From Hordeum vulgare subsp. vulgare (lineage: Eukaryota; Streptophyta; Magnoliopsida; Poales; Poaceae): a stretch of DNA of 64,000 nt. The stretch covers positions 546,037,763 through 546,101,762 of the forward strand of contig NC_058524.1 in NCBI RefSeq assembly GCF_904849725.1, given 5' to 3'. Each line of letters begins with the position of its first letter. Within the stretch, counting starts at the first letter, position 1. The notes under the pieces were generated by a model. It was not told where the DNA came from and did no database searches. It worked only from the letters and a program-made list of their open reading frames with translations. The translations under genes and the position numbers were made by a program. Below, piece after piece: positions 9,800 through 21,600 of this stretch.

Positions 9800-9924
9800 C
9801 CCCCTACCGAGCTTATTCTAGAAGCCCAACCAAAAAAAATTAGAAGCCTACTAGTCAGGTCTTAATTAATAGGCTTCTAAAAAAATAAATTTGATTGGGA
9901 TTCTAGAATAAGTTGGGTAGGGGG
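9800..9924. mobile_element. Fold-back (MITE-like) element, 125 bp
   Basis: The arms CCCCCTACCGAGCTTATTCT (from 9800) and the matching reverse complement ending GGGTAGGGGG at 9924 pair over about 35 bp with few mismatches. An inner inverted repeat TTAGAAGCCTA / TAGGCTTCTAA extends the stem towards the centre. No protein is encoded. I cannot assign a superfamily; no clear target duplication is visible, and part of the arm sequence recurs just downstream (TAGCTTATTC at 9924-9950), so it may also be a local rearrangement. Confidence 0.6.
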
Positions 9925-9964
9925 TAGCTTATTCCAGCTTATTCTAGAAGCCAGCAAAAGATTT

Positions 9965-10167
9965 GGCCCTTAGTCCCGGTTGGTGCCACGGACCGGGACT
10001 AAAGGTCCCCGGCGCGTGCTGCCAGCCACATGGAAGGGCATTAGTCCCGGGTCGTGGCCAACCGGGACTAAAGGGGGGGCCTTTAGCCCAAAGTTATTAG
10101 TCCCGGTTGGTTACCCGGGACCAAAAGCCCTTACCAACCGGTACTAATGTTCGTTTCTCCACTAGTG
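9965..10167. repeat. Right subterminal repeats and terminal inverted repeat of the CACTA element
   Basis: Four or more copies of TAGTCCCGGTTGG / CCGGGACTAAAG motifs in both orientations lead to the terminus TTTCTCCACTAGTG at 10154-10167. Confidence 0.8.
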
Positions 10168-10236
10168 GTGGTTGCCAAGGAACCTACTCCGGTGTCACCA
10201 GTCCATCCGCCTGCCGCACACCACTTCTATTCGCCC

Positions 10237-11060
10237 GCTATATAAAGTCCAGCCCGTGCTATAGCCGTAGTCATCCTTCTCCGATCACTTTCTTCTCTCC
10301 GCACCACTCCTACCATGGCCTCCTCCCGCTCCAAAGATCTTTGCAACGCAATGCTGCTGGATGGTAGGCCGACAGACAGGTTGAGGTCGGCGACGTCCCA
10401 ATGGATACTGAGGACAAGCCAGCGCCAACCTCCTCGCTGGTGCCACCATTGCTGGTGCATTGCAGCATGACCATCGGCGAGGCTCGTGCCCATTAGATGC
10501 ACATGGTATGGGAGGAGCAGGAGGAGTATTTCTGAGAAGTGCGGGTCAACACGGCCTACAACCATAAATCCTCGGGTAGGATTGGCTGGCGGAGGAGCAA
10601 CTCAACGTCGATAGGGAGATCCGCCCGAGGACGTGGCAGAGCAGGCGGCGATGCTCGAGTACTACTGCTTTGCCCGTGAGATCCGCGTCGACTGCTAGCA
10701 AGGAGTTCGATGAGGCAACGGAAGAGTTGTGGGGGAAGAGCAAAAACGAGGAGGACATCACCAGCTCTGCCAAGGCCGCCCCCCGCTGTCACGACCATAG
10801 GCGCCACCAGTAGTGAGGAAGACTAGTGCATGGTATATTACCACTCCTCGGGTCCTAGGAAGAGCACCGCTCTTCCCCTCCGTGTGAAGCCAAGCTTGGC
10901 AGGCTAATAATCGTCGGCCGATTTGCTACTCAATCTACGGTGGCGGAGGCTGCGGAGGCAGGGCTGGAGAGCGTTGCAGTGTAACTGAAGAAGGCGAAGG
11001 CAAGTGTTGGAGCTTCATTTCTCTGGTCTCATGCCGGACATGAGGAACGAGCATCGACAA
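10237..11060 (+). pseudogene. Degenerate gene-like stretch, unknown family
   Basis: A TATA box (CTATATAAAG) lies at about 10239-10248. It is followed 65 bp later by ATG 10315 in a good context (TACCATGGCC), but the frame stops after 51 codons at 10468. Further plus-strand pieces (near 10655-10800) encode acidic, lysine- and glutamate-rich text such as EEFDEATEELWGKSKNEEDI before stops. Minus-strand open frames here (10227-10565, 10556-10807) have no recognisable domain. It could be a decayed transposon-carried gene or an old host fragment; I do not recognise the protein. Confidence 0.3.
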
Positions 11061-11240
11061 TCATTTAGGTTAGATTAAGACAAGGTTATTAGCTAAAGTA
11101 TGTTAGAAATTATACTCTGATGGTTGGACGAGCTCTCCTTGTAGTTGAATTATGTCCAAAATGTAATTAATTCGATCCATTTTATATGAAATTTGTCGTG
11201 TTTGCATGAATATGATTGTGTTGGATGGCGGTCTCGAGCA

Positions 11241-13600
11241 TTTTTTTTACGGGAAACGGCAATAGCTCTGCCTTTTTTCATTAAAGTGGGAGAGAAAAAT
11301 TGTAGATGAAAACTAGAAAACCCAACTATAGGGAAAGAGGAAAAAGAGAAAAACACCTTACACGGAACTACTCGCAAAAAATAGGGCCTATAGTAAGCGG
11401 GTCATCTCGTATCAGGGACAACATTGTGCCAATCGTGGCCTTCTTCCCTTCAAAGATCGTGTTGTTCCTCTCCTTTCATAGGTGCCAAACCGTATACACA
11501 TCCATTGTGTTTTTCAATCTTTCTTCTTTGTTCTTGATGTTCCTCGGGAACTTTCCCCAGCAGCCTAGAAGCGAGGTAGAGCATAAATCTACAACAAAAC
11601 TTGAGGGGGTGCAAGGCATTGAAGGAGAACCAAACTTCCTTGGTGATAGGGCATTGTAGAAAGAGGTGGTTTATCGATTCCATCTCCTGATCGCACACAC
11701 AATAGAGATCATCATGAGGACACCCATGTGCAACGAGACGGTCGGCAGTCCATACTTTGTTTTGTAAAATTAACCAAAGGAGGAATTTAATCTTGCCCTC
11801 CTCTTTGACATTCCAAACCTTGTGCAACTCGGGGTTCATGATCACGCCCAAAATATGAGTAGTGTAAGCAGAGTAGGGTGAGTAGCCAGAATTTTTCATA
11901 AGGGTCCATGATATGTTGTCCTCGGTATTTGCAAGCGTGATCGCTTGGGTTTTAGCCTATATAAGGATTAGTTGTTCAAGCTGCAATTTCGTTGAAATTC
12001 TACGGAGGCTTATAATCCAAGTATTATTTAGTAGCCCCTGTGACACACAAGTCTTTTTTTCTCTAGGAGAGCTAGAACAGCCCAGGGGCATAAACCTTTA
12101 GCGAACAATCCAAGAGCCAATTGTCCTCCCAGAAAGATATTTTTTCTCCATTGCCCAATTCCATCTTTGTGCAGGCAGCAAATAGATTCCGGTCAATCAC
12201 ATCATATGGTACTTTTAGTCCCTTCCAAGGACGCGGTTCCACATCCCATTCGTGCCACAACCATTGCAGTACCAATTCTATGATGTATCTATCAAGATCT
12301 TTGACCCCCTAATCCTTCATAAGCGTTGGGCTAGCAGACTTGGTCCAGTTGACTAGACACTTGCTCCCATGAGCCTCTTCCTCGCCACACCAGAGGAAAC
12401 TCCCGCGAATCCGATCAATCTTCTTGAGCAGCCATTTTGGAGGGCAAGAATGGTGAAGAGATACGTAGTGAGGGCCATTAGGACCGAGTTAACCAATTCC
12501 AATCTCCCCATCCTAGACATGAGCTTTCATTTCCAACACCGACTCTGTCCAACAAAGGTTGGCATTCAATTTTCCTTGGAGCTCTTGTGTTTAGAGGTAT
12601 TCCCAAGTATTTGCAGGGGAAAGAGCCGAGAGTCCCAGCAAAAGGTGCCAAGATGTCTTGTATGGGGAGGTTGTCACATCTAATCGGGAAGGAACCACAT
12701 TTTTCCATGTTCACTTTTAATCCTAAGATGAGCCCAAAATCATTCAGCAAACCCACAACAGCTTGCGCCTCGCTTGCCACGGGGTTGAGAAAAAGTGCAG
12801 TGGCATTTGCATAGAGAGTTAGAGACTGGTCCTCATCTTCGGCGAGTGGTGTGGCACATTAGAGAGAAGTAGATGTTCTGTTGCCAATGCAAACATCCTC
12901 TGAAGTGGCTCTAGAGCGAGAATAAAAAGCATAGGTGCAAGTGGTCCACCCTGCCTAAGCCCTTCTCTGGGTGCAAATTTTGTTCTCGGGAGGCCATTAA
13001 GCAGAACCCCCGAGGATGAGGATCGAAGAAGAATAGCAATAAGGTCACATCATCTAGAGATGAAACCAAACGCCCTCAGGACTTCAGAAAGGTAATCCCA
13101 CTAGAGAGAGTCGAATGCCTTTCTGAAATCAAGCTTCATGAATCGTTCTTCTCTTGATGAAACCACTTTGAAAGAAGACACAAGATGGTGGAGATTCGCA
13201 GCTAAATGGGAGGCTAGAAGCTTTCCAAGAATCTTTGCAATACTATGCATCAAACTAATTGGTTGGAAATCCTTAGAAGCATCTGATTGCTAGCAACCAA
13301 CAAATCGTGTTTTGTCCTGTCCTAACAAGCCATATAAAAGCCACCAATAAATCCATGCGGGTCGGGCGCCTTTTTAGAGTGTAGATAGTTAACAGTTGAT
13401 CGTAATTCTTCCAAAGTGGCCAGCACATCCAGGTGGGCGAGGTATCTCGAAGGCAGGCCAAGAGCATTCCAGTTGAAGGTTACTTGTTGGTGGGAGGACG
13501 AGCCCAGTAGGCAATTGAAATGGTCATACAGCAGTCTCTTCTTAGAGGAGTGATCTGTTACAGCCTCTCCTGCATCATTGGTTTGTGATGCGAACGAAGT
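11241..13600 (-). mobile_element. LINE (non-LTR retrotransposon), 5'-truncated
   Basis: On the minus strand the element ends in a short poly(A) (T8 at 11241-11248), preceded by the GGCAGAGCTATTGCCGTTTC type of 3' end typical of Triticeae LINEs. Reverse-transcriptase and C-terminal zf-RVT sequence is recognisable from about 13560 down to 11450. The 5' end (endonuclease and first ORF) is missing, the usual result of aborted target-primed reverse transcription. I could not identify flanking target duplications, so the 5' border is approximate. Confidence 0.8.
11450..13560 (-). pseudogene. LINE reverse transcriptase, broken
   Basis: Reading the minus strand, KAPDPHGFIGGFY (about 13350-13390) corresponds to the conserved KAPGPDG region of plant LINE RTs. 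The catalytic YADD box reads YANA (about 12805-12816), so both catalytic aspartates of the pair are lost. The thumb-like segment VNMEKCGSFPIRCDN and KYLGIPL follows (12478-12780). The segment GNGEKISFWEDNW lies at 12072-12275. A zf-RVT domain with CDQEMESINHLFLQCP is at 11450-11899. Frameshifts and stops separate all these pieces. It is a non-functional remnant. Confidence 0.8.
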
Positions 13601-13626
13601 TCCTCCTCCTCCCGTTTGCGTGCAGG

Positions 13627-15533
13627 TGAAAAATTGGAGTTTGCATCTCCACTTTTTGACATCCTCAAATTTCCTATTTGGGATTTTCTGAGTTTATTGG
13701 CTTTTAAAGTAAATTTCCAAAACTTTGACGAAAACACCTTCTAGAATCTTCTTGGAAATCTTACTTGAGACAAATTCTTTTGAGTTTTCCGTGTCAAATA
13801 ATTCTGAATTTGGAAAAGAGTGTTACTTTATTTCCCCTCTTGACCAAGATTTCCACTTGAAAATCCCTCTCCCTCCTTTTGAAAATTCTTTAATGGTTTG
13901 TGTGAGGTATTTTGCTAACTTAGTTTTGCCCTAAAACTTTTCTTTCTTCATCTCTCAATAATTTCTTGCCCGTGACTTCTCTCTAACAAGAGGGCATCAT
14001 TTAAAAATAGTTTTTCAAGGTTGTGAGGTATTTCAACTACCTTTCATCTTTTTATATAACCAAAACCATTTTCTGTAATCACATTTGGCCCCTAGAATTT
14101 TTGAAAGGAACTTATAGATTCCTTTGGCTTCTAGCCCCAAGCTCCCTATCAATTGTAGCCCTAGGTACCCTCAACCCATTTCTCCAAAAACTTTTTGTTT
14201 TCATGTTTAAAATTTTCAAATTTGATTTGACCAAAGTTTGGACCAGAATTGATGTTATTGCTAGAAACCCAACCTAACCTTTTTTAAAAATTCTGAAATT
14301 TTGCACCCAGTCTGTGGAGACAATGAGAGGCCACACCATAAATTTTCAGCAGATAACTTATTTTTCTCATGCCAATTGTGTTACATTGAGAAGGTGGTGG
14401 GCACTGCTCAAGGTAGGAGAAGGACAGTGTCAATCTCACCAGTGCCAAGCCTCGCGGCTTGCGTAGTGTCCCCCGAGGTTATCCACCGCGCCACATGGTC
14501 CTTTAGCTGGGTGCGTGCGTCGGTGGTGAGCTAGCCTGAGCCCGCCAGTTCTGGCAGCGGCGCCAACAACGGCTGCCATGGCCGCCAGCAACCATTACTG
14601 CAAAGCCGTGCCGCCCGGCACCGCCCAAGCTCGGTAGGAGCTCCGCGTTGCTGTCCCCCCTACGTGCGTGTATGTCCATCACCGTGCTCTTTATAGTAGA
14701 GAGCACGCTCTCTGCCGGCGACATGCCCGTGATGAGCCGCCCATCGATAGCCTACCACTGCCCGTAATAGTTCGTGTTCAGGAGCAAAATGGAGCAGCTG
14801 CAAACCGTAGGAGCTACCCCGACCCCGTAAGCGCCTGCTAGTTCCTCTAGCTCGCGTAATTTGTCGCTGGAGTTGGTCCCCCATGAACCCCCTCTAGCCC
14901 GCCTATAAAAAGGCAACCCGAGCTATTGTGTAGCCACCGCACCCACCACACCTCATCACAACCTCCGAAAACACTCAGAAGGCCTTTGGAGGGCCTTCTC
15001 CCTGCCTCCAGCCACCCCGATTTGCTTCGGGCTTATGCTAAATTAGCGCAGGTAGATGCATCCCCGCAGCCTAGATTTTGTCAGCAACCTCCTCGAACAC
15101 TAGCCCATCTAACCCATGCGTGAATTAGGCGAGTGCAGGCCTCTCCGTCGAGATCCCTCTTCACCCGAAATGCCGCCCGTCGATGTGTTGTCCACCGGCG
15201 AGTGCCTCCACCTCCATTAGCTGCGGAATCTCTTGGTGGGTGCACTTGCATGCTCCTTCCCCTGTGGTTCGTCATAGGACGCCAGCGGCGACACTGCGAG
15301 CCTCTCCCACCAACAAGGTGGATTCAAACCTCACAGTGGAGGCCCACTGGCAGGATTCTTATATTTTTGAACCATTTTTTCTAAAACATATTCTTCCAAA
15401 ATACGCCTTCCCCTCTAGCCCATGTAATTTCGCCAGAGCGCTTTGCTTCTTTCCAGTCAGCCTCGTGGGGCAATTCTGTTTTATTACATATCAATCCCTA
15501 AAATTGTTTTCTTTATGTCTTTTAAACTACAGG
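13627..15533 (+). repeat. Unassigned LTR-like sequence, copy 1 (left part)
   Basis: An AT-rich region (13627-14194) passes into a segment (14195-15533) that is clearly homologous to 48035-49420. It contains a TATA-like CTATAAAAAGG at about 14903 and a GC-rich leader. It ends abruptly at ...AAACTACAGG, where the Tat element begins, while the homologous copy continues ...AAACTACATGGGATTTTC. The continuation of this copy is the block at 47306-48034. Structure (promoter-like, leader-like, T-rich tail) suggests a Gypsy LTR, but I cannot name the family. Confidence 0.6.
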
Positions 15534-16080
15534 TGTTGGGATATTACACGTTGTATGACCCACCATGTTAGGACGGGTCAGGTTCATGGCGACTCGTCAA
15601 TCGTGATCAAGATGGGCTTGGGCCGAGGACCCAGAAGGGGTGAGATGATCTCCAGCAAAGAGCCGGATGAGCTTAAGAGCCCGGATGGCGACTCAAGCCC
15701 CATGAAGAGGAAGACTCGCCACGTAGTTTCCTTGCTTGGGAGACACGGCGGTTTAGAGATATGTCAGGTCACGACTTATGATGTGACCTGGACTCTTGTA
15801 AACCTAGAGCCTCAGCCTGTATATAAAGGCGAGACCCTAGGGTAGAAAGATTAAGTTACTATCCATCGACAGCTAGGTGAGGCGAGTTACACACCCTTGT
15901 AATCGATTCCACCATCTATATACACAAAGCAGGACGTAGGCTTTTACCTCCATCGGAGGGGCCGAACCTGGGTAAACCTGAGTCTCGCGTCCGCTCAACC
16001 CCTTTGAGTCGCCACCAAGGTGCGATGGCTCCATCTCTAAGTCCTTTCATGAGGACATCTGCCGTGACAAAACCATGATA
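15534..16080 (+). repeat. 5' LTR of the outer Tat Gypsy element
   Basis: This 547-bp LTR begins TGTTGGGATATTACAC and ends CCATGATA. Related LTRs end CACGACA, so the terminal CA appears lost to C-to-T changes. A TATA box (TATATAAAG) at 15820-15828 marks the likely promoter. Confidence 0.8.
15820..15828 (+). promoter_or_regulatory. LTR TATA box
   Basis: TATATAAAG lies 260 bp before the end of the LTR, the expected position of the U3/R promoter. It is surrounded by the GC-richer phrases CAGCCTG and GGCGAGACC. Confidence 0.65.
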
Positions 16081-16082
16081 GT

Positions 16083-16100
16083 TGGAGCCCACCGTGGGGC
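16083..16100 (+). other. Primer binding site, tRNA-Lys type
   Basis: TGGAGCCCACCGTGGGGC begins 2 nt after the LTR and matches the complement of the tRNA-Lys 3' end at 17 of 18 positions. Confidence 0.85.
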
Positions 16101-16425
16101 TTGCGCACGGTGGAGTTGAGTTCTCAAAGGGAGCCCTTCCAGGGTTTGGAAGCTACACGGTTGGCCTCATGACTAAGAGCCGCCGCGGGAAATACTACAT
16201 CCACAACTCTCAGTGGGGGCCTGACGCTGATTCAATCGAATCTGGGTACAGGGTCCCCTTCGGCAAGATCCACGTCTTCATCGGCAAGTTTGGGGTTCCC
16301 GTACCTGAGCCGGGCACCTTCACTGACATTGTCGAGCCGACCCGGTTCGCCCAACCCACCAAACGTCAGGTCAGGACACGCCACACTTTTCTTGGTTTTA
16401 GGGGATCGATCTGCCGAATGAACCG

Positions 16426-18623
16426 GTGATCCAGGAGAACACCCCTGTCAACTCGGATGACGAGTCGTCCATCGGTGACACAAATTCAATCTACATTCTC
16501 CATGGAGGGCGGCTTGGGGGATTGCCTGAGGCGGCGATTTCCGAGGATTTCCAAGAACAACATCACCAGGTCGCCATCTACATGGCAGGGGCGGCGGTGG
16601 CTCAGCCGACTGCCGCGGACAACAATGAAGCAAGCGGATCAAGGAAGACTCTGGCTCAAGCCATGGCGGATCTAGTGGAGGAGATGTCTAAACTCACGGC
16701 AGTTGCCGTGACCGTGGAGAACCAGGAAGAGGTCAACGCCGAATTAGCGAAGCTGAGAGAGGAGATGGCCAAGATCCAGCGCGAGATCGAAGCCGAGGCC
16801 ACCAGGATGGCGAGCCAACAGGCCCAGATCACCGCGGAGACGGAACGACTAAAGGTTCAGGGATGGCGGCTTGAACGACAACATCGCACTTCCGATGCGG
16901 TCCACCAGAGGAGGCATCGCAATCGTCTACCAGCCGATCTAAACCCTACCCGACTCTTTGACAACCCACATACCCGTGGGATAGAGCCTAACCAGCCATG
17001 GCGAGTCACTCAATAGGTTGATCCAGCTCAGTCGTCGCCCAATCTACAGTCGCCTTAGCCGACATCGGCCCAGCCGCCGCACTTCCAAACACCGCAGGTT
17101 GACAATGTGTTGGCTGCAACCCGCAATCTAGAGTCTCTTCCCATATATGGGAACTCTCTAGCTGAGGTGGAGGCAAGGAACACCATCAAGATGTTGAAAA
17201 TGGCGGTGGTCCAACAGGCGCAGTACTCTTATAGTTGTGATCGGCTGCACTCTACGCCTTACGCAAGCCATACCAGGAGTCGCCATGACGACCCGCCCAC
17301 AATATCTAGCAGTGAACGACGTCGAGAACCACATGCCAATCTGCATGGGCTGCTGAACACGCATGCTTAGGACCTCGTGGATGCAGCACGAGCCGCCCGT
17401 CAGATGGAGGTGGCAGCCGCGGTGGGTCAAGGCTATCCGGCTTATGTGTCGCCCTCCCTCGCGCACAACGAGTCAGGAGGTAGGAACATAGGGATACCCT
17501 GTCTGTCACCTGCCCTCTGCAATGAGCATATGTCCAAGGACTTTAAGGGCCGCGCAAGGTTCCCAACTACACGCCGGATCTTGAACCAGGAGCGTGGGTC
17601 GAAAGCTACGAGCTTGCGATGGACATGCTCGATGTCAACGACGCGGTGTGTGCCAAGTACTTTACAATGATGCTCAAAGGGACGACACGCACTTGGCTGA
17701 AGAATCTGCCGCCCAACTCCATCAACACGTGGGCCGAGTTGAAGGAACATTTTGTCAAAAACTTCAGAGGAACTTGCAAGCGCCCAATGACTATTGTCGA
17801 CTTACAACACTGTGTCCAACGTCCAGATGAGTCGACCCATCATTGGAAGCGGCGGGTTGCAGAGGTAATCCATTCATCAGATGGTATCACGGTGGCTCAG
17901 GCCGTGCTGATCTTGGAGAAAAACTGTCACTACCAGCCCTTGGTGTTGAAGCTTGGGCGACTCAAGCGGAAGGTGCATGATATGGGCGAGTCGATGGACA
18001 CCCTGACTACGTACGCCGAGTCAGACGATACCAAAGACCCCGGGGAGGACGATGATAAAATCAACAATGCCAGGAGGGGAGAATCATCCAAAAGCCACTC
18101 TCAGACCCAGGGGCGAAGTAACTACAACCCTACGGGTCGAGGGAAGAAAAGGCAACACGAAGGTGCCACTAATTTTGTCGCCAATACTAACACTGGAAAC
18201 AGGAATCAACGTCACAAGAGAAGGGGCTTCAGTGGGAAAAAGCCACACAACTACCACGAGATGCTCAAGGGCCCCTGCCCACAACATACCACAGCGGAGG
18301 GTCCAACCACTAATTCTTGGGAAGACTGCTATGTGATGCAGGAGTTTCGTGCTAAGGCACTCAAGAACAACCAAGGAGGTAATAGTGGTCGACACCCGGA
18401 CCAATTTGGATCAGGCGGCTTGCACAGGAATCCGTTTGGTGGTTTTCCCCACCCTGGTCCACAGGGCGGTTCACACTCCAACGCTGGACAACACCCGGTC
18501 CAAAGCATCCAACATTATAATGCGCAGGGCGGTTTCCAGCAGCAGCTTCACCCGGACGGCTCTCAGCAGCAGAAGGACAACGGCGACTTCCAGAACAACC
18601 CCAAGCAGTTGAATAGCACGTAG
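16426..18623 (+). pseudogene. gag of the outer Tat Gypsy element, broken
   Basis: The N-terminal part (16426-17016, 196 aa) ends in a strong coiled coil of A/E/K/R heptads (about 16660-16870: LVEEMSKLTAVAV through EAEATRMASQQAQ). After stops around 17017-17370 the capsid-type Retrotrans_gag region is readable at 17619-17900 (KGTTRTWLKNLPPNSINTWA, then FVKNFRGTCKRP). A hydrophilic glycine/glutamine/histidine-rich tail runs to the stop at 18621. Nucleocapsid zinc knuckles are not visible. In the family this protein forms the cytoplasmic virus-like particle. Stops after 17016 and at 18621, before the protease frame, make it non-functional. Confidence 0.8.
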
Positions 18624-21600
18624 TATCACGTGTTTACCATCAATGCTTGCAAGAGGGACAAGAAGGTTAAACACAGAGCCCTCAGCATAGTTGAGCCGGC
18701 GTTGCCCAGGTACCTCAACTGGCCCGAGAAGCCAGTTACCTGGAGTAGAGAGGATCACCCGCCCCAGGTTGATAACCCCGACGACTTGGCATAGGTCGTG
18801 GCACCACAGGTTGGGAGCTATACCCTCTCCAAAGTCCTCATGGATGGTGGTAGCAGTATGAACATTTTATACTATGACACCTTCCGAAGAATGAATTTCT
18901 CTGAAGGCGACTTGATGCCTTCCTCTAAGGTCTTCCACGGCATCGTCCCGGGTAAGTCGACATATCCTGTTGGGCGGATTAAACTCAATGTGGCTTTTGG
19001 AACCGAATCTAACTACAGGAGCGAGTCTCTCATGTTTGAGGTGGTCAAGATCAAGAGCCCTTATCATGCGCTTTCTGGTCGGCCGACTTACGCCCGTTGC
19101 ATGGCCCGCCCATGTTATGTCTACCTTAAGCTCAAAATGCCAGGCCCTAAAGGAACCATCACGATAAGTGGAGATCGGAAGATAGCTCAGGAGTGCGAAT
19201 AAGGAGATGTCGCTTATGCTGAGTCGGCATGCGCAGCTGAGGAACTCAAGTTTCATCAAGCCAATGTTTACCCAGCGGACATGACCCCACTCAAGAAGCC
19301 CACAATCGATTTAGAGCCGCCCCTTAAGTTTAAGCCTATAGATGACACTAGGCTGGTTGATTTCACGCCTGGCGACTCTTCCAAGGAATTCACTATTGGA
19401 ACGGGTCTCTGGATCCCAAATAGGAAAGCGCACTCATCGAATTCATCCATGAGAATCACGAAATCTTTGCGTGGAAACCTTCTGACATGACTGGTGTACC
19501 GAGAGAGTTCGCTGAGCACCACCTTAATGTTGATCCCAAGATGAAGCCGGTTTGGCAGTACCTTCGTCGTTCCAACGAGGTAAGGTGTAAAGCAATCGGA
19601 GAAGACGTAACCCGGCTCTTGGCTGCTGGGTTCATTGTGGAGGTTTTTCACCCATAGTGGTTGGCCAATCCAGTTTTGGTCCTCAAGAAGCATGGTACCT
19701 TTCGTATGTGCATTGACTACACTGACCTTAAAAAGGCCTGCCCGAAAGACCCTTTCGCTCTCCCTCGTATCGATCAAATCATTGACTCTATGGCGGGTTG
19801 CGAACGGTTGTGTTTCTTGGATGCATACTCAGGTTATCACCAGATCAAGATGGCTTTCGAGGATCAGGAGAAGACGTCCTTCATAACTCCCTTTGACACC
19901 TTTTGCTATGTCTCGATGCCATTTGGGCTCAAGAGTGCGGGGGCGACTTATCAGTGCTGTATCCAGAATTGCATACACAACCAGATCTGGCGCAACGTTC
20001 CTGCCTATGTTGATGACATAGTGCTGAAATCCCAGAAGAAAGAGTCACTTCTGGAGGATCTCAAGGAAACGTTTGACAATTTGCGCGTGTATCAGATGAA
20101 GCTTAACCCGACCAAGTGTGTCTTCGGTGTCCCTGTAGGGAAGTTATTGGTCTTCTTGGTGTCAGAGCGAGGTATTGAGGCCAACCCGGACAAAATTAAG
20201 GCGATTACCTCACTTGGCAAGCCGGCCAATATCAACCAGGTCCAGCGTATGGCGGGTCGTATTGCGGCTTTGAGTCCTTTCATAAGCCGCCTTGGGGAGA
20301 AGGCCATCCCCCTTTATTAGCTGCTCAAGAAAACAAACCATTTTGTGTGGACAGACGCGGCCAACGAAGCCTTTGAGGCCTTGAATAAGCAATTGGCCGA
20401 GCTGCCCGTTTTAACCGCTCCCACTGACAAAGAGCCTATGCTCCTGTACATTGCTGCTAACTCTAAAGCAGTAAGTGTGGCTGTGGTTCTCGAAGGCCAA
20501 GAAGAAGGAAAGGAGTATACGGTCCAGAGGCCAGTATACTTTGTTAGCGAAGTCTTAACCCTCTCCAAACAACGTTATCCACACTGATAGAAGTTGGTTT
20601 TCAGGATCTTCATGACGAGTCGGAAGCTGAAGCACTACTTCCAGGAGCATCTGATCATGGTGGTTAGTTTTGCGCCACTTGTCGACATCATACAAAACCG
20701 TGAAGCAACTGGGCGGATTCCTAAGTGGGCCATCGAGGTTGGTCCTCACCACGTGAAGTACATGCCCCGCACGGCCATCAAGTCTCGGGCCTTAGTGGAT
20801 TTCATCAACGATTGGACTGAGTTGCAGATTCCAGAGGACAAACTTGATCACATGTACCAGACTATCCACTTTCAAGGGTCTTAGCAGCTGAAAGGCTCGG
20901 GGGCTGGTGTGGTACTGAATCCCCGCAGGGTGACAAGTTTTGCTATGTCCTCTGGCTCATGTTTCCATGTACTAACAGTGCAACAGAGTACGAGGATTTC
21001 CTCCATGGGCTTAGAATCGCCAAAGAGGTGAACCTCAGCCGAGATAGATGCATGGGCGACTCGGATCTGGTGGTGCATCAAGTTTTCGGAACGTGGGATT
21101 CCACGGATCCGTTGATGGCGGCTTACAGACGTGCTGTATGAGACGTGGCGGGTCACTTTCATGGTTATCAAGTTGATCATATCGACCGCCGGCTCAACGA
21201 AGCAGCTGATGCTCCTTCACGACTCGGGTCGCAGCGCAAGTCGGTTCCTCCCAATGTATTTTTTGGATATTTTGCATAACTCGTCGGTGAAATTGCCTTC
21301 TGAAGAGGATATAGCGGTCCCTGACCCGGAGTCTCAACTTGTGGCGGCTCTTCATGCCACTCCGGATTGGGAAGTCCCTTAAATGGCTTATTTGGCACGA
21401 GGCGAGTTACCTGCTGATGAGTTGCTGGCCCGCCAAATTATCCGGCGATGCAAATCCATGGTCATACATAAGGGCGAGTTGCACAAACGAATCCCTTTTG
21501 GAATTTTTCAAAGATGCGTCTCGCCCGACGAAGGACGTGCGATCCTTAATGAGATTCACGCTGGCGATTGTGGTCACCACGCCGGGTCACACTCTTTGGT

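Larger units (their letters stand above)
1..10167 (+). mobile_element. CACTA (En/Spm-type) DNA transposon, right portion; left end outside the window
   Basis: The right terminus reads as the reverse complement of a CACTA end: the element finishes ...TCCACTAGTG at 10167 and is followed by GTG (10168-10170), a candidate 3-bp target duplication. Subterminal blocks of ACTAAAGG / CCGGGACT-type repeats occur at both sides (115-335 and 9965-10167), as is usual for grass CACTA elements. No CACTA start is visible before position 115, so the left end lies outside the window. The coding remnant is the second CACTA ORF type (transposase_24, DUF8039, C48-like). I see no DDE transposase (Transposase_21/TNP2), so the copy looks non-autonomous or incomplete here. 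A younger LTR element at 3297-7882 interrupts it. Confidence 0.85.

Noticed and set aside
10227..10807. Minus-strand frames that could be a small host gene
   Set aside because: There is no domain, no convincing start context, and the opposite strand has TATA, ATG and coding-like pieces. Neither strand gives an intact gene.
11306..11659. Plus-strand frame of 117 codons
   Set aside because: It is antisense to the zf-RVT part of the LINE, which is recognisable on the minus strand.
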